Shown here: piece after piece, positions 6,936-11,768 of the stretch | Layout: the number at the start of each line of letters is the position of its first letter | How positions within the stretch are numbered: position 1 is the first letter of the stretch | From: Ramlibacter tataouinensis | Lineage (GTDB): Bacteria > Pseudomonadota > Gammaproteobacteria > Burkholderiales > Burkholderiaceae_C | Length of the DNA: 11,768 nt | Direction: 5' to 3' | Assembly (NCBI GenBank): GCA_002427815.1 | Contig: DIZF01000004.1 | Span: 1 to 11,768, forward strand | The notes under the pieces: generated by a model | What the model saw: only the letters and a program-made list of their open reading frames with translations | Database searches by the model: none | Told to the model about the DNA's origin: nothing | Program-made: the position numbers and the translations under genes

Positions 6936-7421
6936 TCAAGCGGCGAGCGCCGCCTCGATGTCCTTGACCATGTCCTCGGGTTTGTCGGTCGGGGCATAGC
7001 GCTTGATGACCTTCCCGTCCTTGCCGACCAGGAACTTGGTGAAATTCCATTTGATGGCCTTGCTGCCCAGGATCCCGGGCGCTTCCGCCGTGAGCCACTG
7101 GTAGAGCGGATCGGCCTTGCGACCGTTCACGTCGATCTTTGCCATCATCGGAAAGCTCACGCCGTAATTGAGCTGGCAGAACTGCGCGATCTCCTCGTTG
7201 CTGCCCGGATCCTGGCTGCCGAACTGGTTGCAGGGGAAGCCGAGCACGGCGAGACCCTTGGTGCCGTAAGCTTCGTGCAGCGCCTCCAGGCCGCCGAACT
7301 GGGGCGTGAAACCGCAGGCGCTGGCCGTGTTGACGATGAGCAGGGCCTTGCCGCGGTACTGGCTCAGCGACACTGCGGTGCCATTCATTGCGCGCGCTTC
7401 GATGTCGTAGAGGGTGGTCAT
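6936..7421 (-). CDS. gpx: Glutathione peroxidase family (thioredoxin-type) peroxidase
   Basis: This 161-residue protein of the GPx fold, similar to E. coli BtuE, reduces peroxides including lipid hydroperoxides. The catalytic set is complete: Cys36 in NTASACGFT (cysteine where animal enzymes have selenocysteine), Gln70 in FGSQDPG, and Trp125 and Asn126 in KWNFTKF. Cys82 in EIAQFCQLNYG sits at the position of the resolving cysteine in plant and bacterial two-Cys GPx enzymes, so the reductant is probably thioredoxin rather than glutathione. No signal peptide is seen. I chose ATG 7421 because it begins MTTLYDIEARA, the family's usual start; the frame remains open upstream to 7490 but that part lies inside the neighbouring gene. 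Its start is 4 bases beyond the stop of the EamA gene, so cotranscription is likely. Confidence 0.92.
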   Translation of the reverse strand: MTTLYDIEARAMNGTAVSLSQYRGKALLIVNTASACGFTPQFGGLEALHEAYGTKGLAVLGFPCNQFGSQDPGSNEEIAQFCQLNYGVSFPMMAKIDVNGRKADPLYQWLTAEAPGILGSKAIKWNFTKFLVGKDGKVIKRYAPTDKPEDMVKDIEAALAA

Positions 7422-7425
7422 GCGG

Positions 7426-8358
7426 TCATTGTGGAGCCGGAGCCTGCCGCGCCGGGTGGGTCGGCCAGGCCGACCATGCTGCCGCGACAACTATCAGCAA
7501 GCCGCCCCCCAAGGTGCGCGGCGTCAGTTCAGCGGCGCCGAGCGCCACCGAGGACAGGCTGGCGAAGACCACTTCCGACAGCATGATCAGCGCCGTGGTG
7601 TGGGCGTTGAGCCTGGCGGCGCCATATTGCAGGGCCACATTGCTGGCCAGAAATCCCAGGCTCAGCGCCAGGCCCAGGGTCCAGCCGGCCCGGGGCAGCG
7701 GCGGCACCGCCACGAAACCCAGTGCCAGGCCCAGCAGCGCCACCGCGCCGGCCATGGCCGCGCCCCCGGCGAACATGGCGAGCACGCGGGGGGCGGCGTC
7801 CAGATGCTGGAGCTTGCGCAGCAGGATGTTGGTCAGGGCGAAGCTCATGCCGCCGGCCAGCGCCAACCCGTCGGCGAGGCTTTCGGGCACGGGCCAGGGC
7901 GAATCCCCGGTCTTGAGCACGATGGCCACGCCGGCCATGGCCAGGGCCACGCGCAGCACCGACGCCAGCGTGGGCTTCTCACCGAGCAGGGGCCACGCCA
8001 GCACCACGGTCCAGGCGGGCATCAGGTAGAACAGCAGCACCACCCGGACCACGTCGCCCATGGTGACGGCCCAGTTGAAGCCGACATTGGTCATGCCGGC
8101 GGCCGCCGCCAACAGCCACAGCAGCGGTTGCCCGGCAAAGGCCCGCCAGGCCCTCGGCCTGAATGCCAGCAGCAGGAGAACGGAAAGCAGGTACACCAGC
8201 GCCGTCGCCAGCAGGGGATGCAGACCATCGCCCTGCAGCTGGCGGAACGGCCACCAGGAAATGCCCCAGACGAAGGCGTTGAGCACCAGTGCCAGCGCCG
8301 GCAGGACCGTGCCGGCTGGCCGTGCGGCAAGGCTCCGGTTCAGAGCCTTACGAACCAT
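7426..8358 (-). CDS. DMT-superfamily EamA transporter (first copy)
   Basis: This 310-residue inner-membrane protein has about ten hydrophobic segments in two homologous halves (roughly residues 16-148 and 161-296), the EamA arrangement of drug/metabolite exporters. The first half opens with LNAFVWGISWWPFR and ends near GEKPT (126-130), a typical position for the conserved GE at a helix end. The second half contains LNAHTTALIMLSEVVFA. The substrate is unknown; relatives export amino acids, metabolites or drugs. ATG 8358 lies inside the end of lplT, overlapping it by 11 bases in another frame, and no Shine-Dalgarno is visible, which points to translational coupling. The gpx start follows 4 bases after its stop. 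The C-terminal tail (THPARQAPAPQ) is polar and short. Confidence 0.88.
   Translation of the reverse strand: MVRKALNRSLAARPAGTVLPALALVLNAFVWGISWWPFRQLQGDGLHPLLATALVYLLSVLLLLAFRPRAWRAFAGQPLLWLLAAAAGMTNVGFNWAVTMGDVVRVVLLFYLMPAWTVVLAWPLLGEKPTLASVLRVALAMAGVAIVLKTGDSPWPVPESLADGLALAGGMSFALTNILLRKLQHLDAAPRVLAMFAGGAAMAGAVALLGLALGFVAVPPLPRAGWTLGLALSLGFLASNVALQYGAARLNAHTTALIMLSEVVFASLSSVALGAAELTPRTLGGGLLIVVAAAWSAWPTHPARQAPAPQ
7428..7433 (-). promoter_or_regulatory. Possible -10 element directly before gpx
   Basis: On the minus strand CACAAT ends 6 bases before the gpx ATG at 7421, inside the final codons of the upstream EamA gene. No -35 or Shine-Dalgarno is evident. It would give a leaderless gpx transcript in addition to operon readthrough. 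The call rests on resemblance only. Confidence 0.25.
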
Positions 8359-9634
8359 GCGGGTTGTCGTGCCGGGCGATTCTCAGCAGGTGTTCGACTT
8401 CCTCGCGGTACTGCACGCAGTTGTTCCTGTGCCAGCGCTGGATCACCCACATGAAACCGGCCACCACCACGCCGAAGGCAGTGATGGCGCCGAACGCCGA
8501 AAGCCCCAGGCCCGCGGACAGGCTGTAGAAGGCGCCCAGGCCCAGGATGCAGGCCTGCTCGTTGAAGTTCTGGACGGCGATGGAGCGGCCCGCCCCCATC
8601 AGGTTGTGGCCGCGATGCTGCAGCAGCGCGTTCATCGGCACCACCATGAATCCGGCAATGGCGCCCAGCATGATCAGGAACGGCGCGGCCACCCAGACAT
8701 TGCCGATGAAGTTCATCAGGATCACCAGCACGCCCATGACGATGCCCAGCGGCATCACGCTCGTTGCCATGTCCAGCCGCATGCGCAGCGAGGCCACCGC
8801 CGCGCCGAGTGCGGTGCCCAGGGCCACCACGCCGGACAGCGAAGAGGCCTGGGTGGTGCTGTAGCTCAGGGCCGCCGCGCTCCAGGCCAGGATGATGTAG
8901 CGCAGGTTGCCGCTCACGCCCCAGATCAGGGTGGTGGTGGCGAGCGAAATCTGGCCCAGCTTGTCGTGCCACAGCCGCGAATTGCAGGTCCAGAAGTCGG
9001 GCACCAGTTCCAGCGGGTTCTTCGGCATCGGCCGCATCTCGACGCCGGAGTGGGGAATGCGCAGGTTGAACCAGGCGGCCAGCATGTAGACGAAGATCAG
9101 CACGGCGATGGCGGCTTCGGGCGGCGTGTCGATGCCGGTGTCGATGAGGGGGAAATTGAACGCCAGCATCCGGCTGGCCACAACCTGACCCACCAGCTGG
9201 CCGCCCAGCAGGATGCCCAGGATGATCGACGCGATGGTCAATCCCTCGATCCAGCCATTGGCCTTGACCAGTTGCGAGGCCGGCAGCAGTTCGGTGAGGA
9301 TGCCGTACTTGGCCGGCGAATACGCGGCCGCGCCCAGCCCGACCACCGCATAGGCCATCAGCGGGTGCAGGCCGGCGAGCATCAGCAGGCAGCCGACCAC
9401 CTTGATCGCGTTGCTGACGAACATGACCTTGCCCTTGGGCATCGCGTCCGCCAGAGCGCCCACGAAAGGCGCCAGCACCACATAGAAGAGCGCGAACATC
9501 GGCACCAGCGCGGCGCGCTGCCACTCGGCGCCGCCGCTTGACTTGATCAGTTCCACCGCGGCAACGAACAACGCATTGTCGGCCAACGACGAAAAAAACT
9601 GGGCCGACATGATGGTGTAGAAACCGCGCTTCAT
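8348..9634 (-). CDS. lplT: Lysophospholipid transporter LplT
   Basis: This 428-residue major facilitator protein with about 12 membrane segments moves lysophospholipids from the outer to the inner leaflet of the inner membrane for re-acylation. Hallmarks are SAQFFSSLADNALFVAA (10-26), the MFS loop GALADAMPKGKV (59-70) and AYSPAKYGILTELLP (104-118). It is somewhat longer than E. coli LplT (about 397 residues), largely through a polar segment in the middle. In enteric bacteria lplT is followed by aas, the acyltransferase it feeds; here the next gene is an EamA exporter and no acyltransferase is in the window. ATG 9634 gives the typical MKRGFYTIMSAQFF start. No Shine-Dalgarno is visible; CACAAC lies 7 bases before the ATG. 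It is the first gene of a minus-strand run of three, divergent from alr. Confidence 0.9.
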   Translation of the reverse strand: MKRGFYTIMSAQFFSSLADNALFVAAVELIKSSGGAEWQRAALVPMFALFYVVLAPFVGALADAMPKGKVMFVSNAIKVVGCLLMLAGLHPLMAYAVVGLGAAAYSPAKYGILTELLPASQLVKANGWIEGLTIASIILGILLGGQLVGQVVASRMLAFNFPLIDTGIDTPPEAAIAVLIFVYMLAAWFNLRIPHSGVEMRPMPKNPLELVPDFWTCNSRLWHDKLGQISLATTTLIWGVSGNLRYIILAWSAAALSYSTTQASSLSGVVALGTALGAAVASLRMRLDMATSVMPLGIVMGVLVILMNFIGNVWVAAPFLIMLGAIAGFMVVPMNALLQHRGHNLMGAGRSIAVQNFNEQACILGLGAFYSLSAGLGLSAFGAITAFGVVVAGFMWVIQRWHRNNCVQYREEVEHLLRIARHDNPHGS

Positions 9635-9764
9635 TGGCTGGGTTGTGGCCGCATCAGGGGGGCTGATGGGCGCTGATATTTAAGGCTGTCTCCGAGTGAC
9701 AAAGGGTTATATCACGCTGGGTAATGACAAAATCCCGCCAACACCCTCCTGCAGAGCCCCCGAC
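9635..9764. promoter_or_regulatory. Divergent lplT/alr intergenic promoter region
   Basis: This 130-base gap contains the main non-coding A+T-rich patch of the window (about 9674-9731). Possible elements for alr are TTATAT at 9707-9712 or TAATGA at 9722-9727. For lplT, TTGTCA (minus strand, 9702 to 9697) resembles a -35, with TAAATA (9682 to 9677) 14 bases away or ATATCA (9679 to 9674) 17 bases away; neither pairing is convincing. The region surely holds at least one promoter in each direction, but exact elements cannot be assigned. Confidence 0.55.
9697..9731. repeat. Two copies of TGACAAA, 28 bases apart
   Basis: TGACAAA occurs at 9697-9703 and 9725-9731 in the lplT/alr gap, each preceded or followed by GGGT(T/A)AT-like sequence. 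The 28-base spacing is not far from three helical turns. It could be a pair of regulator half-sites on one face, or chance in an A+T-rich patch. Confidence 0.35.
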
Positions 9765-10859
9765 ATGCCCCGTCCGATCCAGGCCACCATCCATACCGGC
9801 GCGCTGCGCCACAACCTGGCACGCATGCGCCGCGCCGCGCCCGATGCCAGGGTCTGGGGCGTGGTCAAGGCCAATGCCTACGGCCATGGCATCGAACGCG
9901 TGTTCGACGGACTGCGTGCCGCCGACGGCTTCGGCTTGCTGGACCTCCAGGAAGCGCAGCGGATGCGCGACCTGGGCTGGCGCGGGCCCATCCTGCTGCT
10001 CGAAGGCGTGTTCGAGCCGCGCGACCTGGAGCTGTGCTCGCGCCTGAACCTGTGGCACACCGTGCATTGCGACGAGCAGATCGACATGCTGGCCACGCAC
10101 AAGACGCATCAGCCGCACCGCGTTTTTCTCAAGATGAATTCGGGCATGAACCGGCTCGGATTTCCGCCGCAACGCTATCGCGCGGCCTGGACCCGGCTCG
10201 ATGCGCTGCCCCAGGTGGACGAGATTTCCCTGATGACGCATTTCAGCGACGCCGACGGGCCGGCGGGCGTGGCGCGCCAGCTCCGGGTGTTCAACGAGAC
10301 CACGCGCGACCTGCCGGGGGAGCGCACGCTCGCCAACAGCGCGGCCAGCCTGCGGTTCGGCGCGGATCCGGCCGTGCGGGTCGACTGGATCCGCCCGGGC
10401 ATCGCCGTGTACGGCAGCGCGCCGGACTTCCCCGATCACGACATCGCGCACTGGGACCTGCAGCCGACGATGACGCTGGCGGCCCGCATCATCGGCGTGC
10501 AGCAGCTCGCGCCCGGTGACACGGTGGGCTACGGCTCCAGTTTCCGCGCCGACGCGGCCATGCGCATCGGCGTCGTGGCCTGCGGCTATGCCGACGGTTA
10601 TCCGCGTCACTGCAGCACCGGCACCCCGGTGCTGGTCGAGGGCGTGCGCACGCGCATCGTCGGGCGCGTCAGCATGGACATGCTCACGGTGGACCTGACG
10701 CCGGTACCCCAGGCGGGTTTCGGCAGCGAGGTCACGCTGTGGGGCCGCGCTGTCAACGGCGCCGTCCTGGCGATCGACGAGGCGGCAAGGTCCGGCGGCA
10801 CGGTGGGCTATGAGCTGATGTGCGCGTTGGCGCAGCGGGTGCCGGTGGTCACGGACTAG
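9765..10859 (+). CDS. alr: Alanine racemase
   Basis: This 364-residue PLP enzyme converts L-alanine to D-alanine for peptidoglycan. The PLP lysine is Lys35 in VVKANAYGHG, with Tyr39 beside it. The second catalytic base is Tyr256 in TVGYGSSF. Other family motifs are FLKMNSGMNRLGF, MTHFSDAD, RPGIAVYG, CGYADGYPR and GRVSMDM. Length and content are normal, so it should be active in the cytoplasm. ATG 9765 is chosen because the protein fold starts right there (IQATIHTGALRHNL); GCAGAG at 9751-9756 is a weak ribosome site. The frame is open upstream to a GTG at 9696 but that stretch (MTKGYITLGND...) is not family-like. In many Burkholderiales radA follows alr; here a convergent EamA gene follows and overlaps its stop. 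Confidence 0.95.
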   Translation: MPRPIQATIHTGALRHNLARMRRAAPDARVWGVVKANAYGHGIERVFDGLRAADGFGLLDLQEAQRMRDLGWRGPILLLEGVFEPRDLELCSRLNLWHTVHCDEQIDMLATHKTHQPHRVFLKMNSGMNRLGFPPQRYRAAWTRLDALPQVDEISLMTHFSDADGPAGVARQLRVFNETTRDLPGERTLANSAASLRFGADPAVRVDWIRPGIAVYGSAPDFPDHDIAHWDLQPTMTLAARIIGVQQLAPGDTVGYGSSFRADAAMRIGVVACGYADGYPRHCSTGTPVLVEGVRTRIVGRVSMDMLTVDLTPVPQAGFGSEVTLWGRAVNGAVLAIDEAARSGGTVGYELMCALAQRVPVVTD

Positions 10860-11764
10860 CGCTTGCGCATCCCCAGCGCCATCACCGCGCCGACCACGAT
10901 CAGGGCGCCGGCGACCTGGACCGGCGCGATGGCCTGTCCCAGGATCAGCCAGGCCAGTGCCAGCGCGAACACCGGCTCCACATTCATGATGGCCGAGTTG
11001 CCGACCACGCCGAGCTTGGGCAGCACGGTGAACATGATGGTGAATGCGGTGCCGTACAGAAAGGTGAGCGTCGCCAGGCCCCACCAACCGGGCGGCGCCG
11101 CGGGCAGGTGAAAGCCGCCCTGGATGGCGACCGTGGCGAGCGCGACCGCACCGGCGATCATCATCGTGGTGGCAGTGCGCACCCGGCCGTCGACGTCCGC
11201 GGCTTCGTGCTGGGTGATCACCAGCGCCAGGCCGAAGGTGCCGGCCGCGGCGAGCGCAAAAGCGACGCCCGCGCCGATGCGCGCCCACTGGCCGGCAGCG
11301 CCCAGTCCGGACGCCGCGCCCAGCACGTCGAGCGCGAGCGACAGGCCCAGCAGGATCACCGGCATGGCGATCAGCAGGGCGCGCTCGGGCGGGTGCCGGT
11401 AGATGACGCGGGCCCAGAACGCGGTCCAGATCGGATAGGTGTTGAAAGCCAGCAGCGCCAGGGCCACCGGCAAGCGCGCCACCGCCGAATACAGGCACAG
11501 GCTCTGGATGCCGACCAGCAGGCCGATGACGGGCAGCATCTGGCCATGGCGACGCGTCAGGCGGATGCGCGCGCCCTGCACCGCGAGCAGCACTACCAGC
11601 ACCAGCGCCGTGATGGCACTGCGGAACACCACCGCCGTGGCCACATCGACGCCGTTGTTGAAGGCGATGCGCGCCGCCACGTGGTTCGCGCCCATCATCA
11701 GCGCGATGAGCAACAGCGTGGCGAACGCGGTGCCGCTGAGGGCCCTGCCTGGAGGCCGGCTCAT
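10856..11764 (-). CDS. DMT-superfamily EamA transporter (second copy)
   Basis: This 302-residue inner-membrane protein has about ten hydrophobic segments in two EamA repeats (roughly residues 10-140 and 160-299). Recognisable points are MMGANHVAARIAF in the first segment, AFNTYPIWTAFWA at the end of the first half, and MNVEPVFALALAWLILGQ in the second, which corresponds to the usual EPV...LGE pattern. The substrate is unknown. The only clear similarity to the EamA gene at 7426-8358 is the family fold, so this is not a recent duplicate. ATG 11764 is four bases from the window edge, so its ribosome site and any upstream partner cannot be seen. The stop TAG shares CTAG (10856-10859) with the stop of alr on the other strand. 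The C-terminus ends in basic residues (MRKR), as expected on the cytoplasmic side. Confidence 0.88.
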   Translation of the reverse strand: MSRPPGRALSGTAFATLLLIALMMGANHVAARIAFNNGVDVATAVVFRSAITALVLVVLLAVQGARIRLTRRHGQMLPVIGLLVGIQSLCLYSAVARLPVALALLAFNTYPIWTAFWARVIYRHPPERALLIAMPVILLGLSLALDVLGAASGLGAAGQWARIGAGVAFALAAAGTFGLALVITQHEAADVDGRVRTATTMMIAGAVALATVAIQGGFHLPAAPPGWWGLATLTFLYGTAFTIMFTVLPKLGVVGNSAIMNVEPVFALALAWLILGQAIAPVQVAGALIVVGAVMALGMRKR

Positions 11765-11768
11765 CGGG

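Noticed and set aside
7422..7490. Upstream extension of the peroxidase to 7490
   Set aside because: The added residues are Arg/Gly-rich and come from the C-terminal coding region of the EamA gene; the family start MTTLYDIEA is at 7421.
7388..9541. Long plus-strand open frames opposite the EamA and lplT genes (for example 8060-9541 and 7414-8454)
   Set aside because: They are His/Gln/Arg/Gly-rich antisense shadows without motifs, while the minus strand encodes clear membrane proteins.
9696..9764. GTG 9696 as the start of alanine racemase
   Set aside because: The extra 23 residues lie in the A+T-rich control region and do not resemble the N-terminus of alanine racemases, whose fold begins at ATG 9765.
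9654..11498. A 614-codon minus-strand open frame across alr and the second EamA gene
   Set aside because: It runs antisense to alr and out of frame through the EamA gene, and has no protein-like features; both real genes have complete family motifs.
1..11768. A new defence, mobile or biosynthetic system
   Set aside because: No repeats in array form, integrase, transposase, nuclease, toxin pair, tRNA, att site or composition change was seen. Every gene belongs to a known metabolic or transport family.

Overview
The window is GC-rich, densely coded chromosome of a Gram-negative bacterium. It is most probably a betaproteobacterium of the order Burkholderiales. The evidence is the TorF-type porin with glnK and amtB, the alanine/proline-rich start of AmtB, the lplT/alr divergent pair and the general protein flavour. 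Genus cannot be fixed from the sequence. Eleven protein genes are supported: ten complete and one cut by the left edge. No RNA gene, CRISPR array, insertion sequence, integrase or toxin-antitoxin pair is visible, and all the genes look like ordinary core or near-core genes.

Layout. (1) Positions 1-2579, plus strand: the end of an outer-membrane TorF-family porin gene, then glnK (PII nitrogen signal protein) and amtB (ammonium channel). These are closely spaced and probably form one nitrogen-responsive operon, closed by a good intrinsic terminator at 2654-2692. (2) Positions 2740-6902, plus strand: an aldose 1-epimerase-like gene joined by an ATGA overlap to an SMP-30/gluconolactonase-like gene, then after 42 bases glcE and glcF, two of the three subunits of glycolate oxidase. 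glcD is not present beside them. (3) Positions 6936-9634, minus strand: lplT (lysophospholipid transporter), a DMT/EamA exporter and a thioredoxin-type glutathione peroxidase. The first two overlap by 11 bases and the last two are 4 bases apart, so this looks like one operon. (4) Positions 9635-9764: a divergent promoter region that is clearly richer in A+T than its surroundings. (5) alr (alanine racemase) on the plus strand, converging on a second EamA transporter gene on the minus strand; their stop codons overlap in the four bases CTAG.

How the genes work together. AmtB moves ammonium across the inner membrane, and GlnK plugs it when nitrogen is plentiful; the channel's conserved C-terminal tail and the intact T-loop of GlnK are both present. 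The epimerase and lactonase would act on an unidentified sugar and its lactone. GlcE and GlcF would pass electrons from glycolate oxidation to the respiratory chain, with GlcD supplied from elsewhere. The minus-strand cluster places a flippase for lysophospholipids beside a lipid-peroxide-type peroxidase, which may reflect membrane repair. No clearly new biological system was found. The observations most worth a second look are the glcEF pair without glcD, the lplT-EamA-gpx cluster, and several start codons that lack a Shine-Dalgarno site and sit 5-7 bases after a -10-like hexamer.
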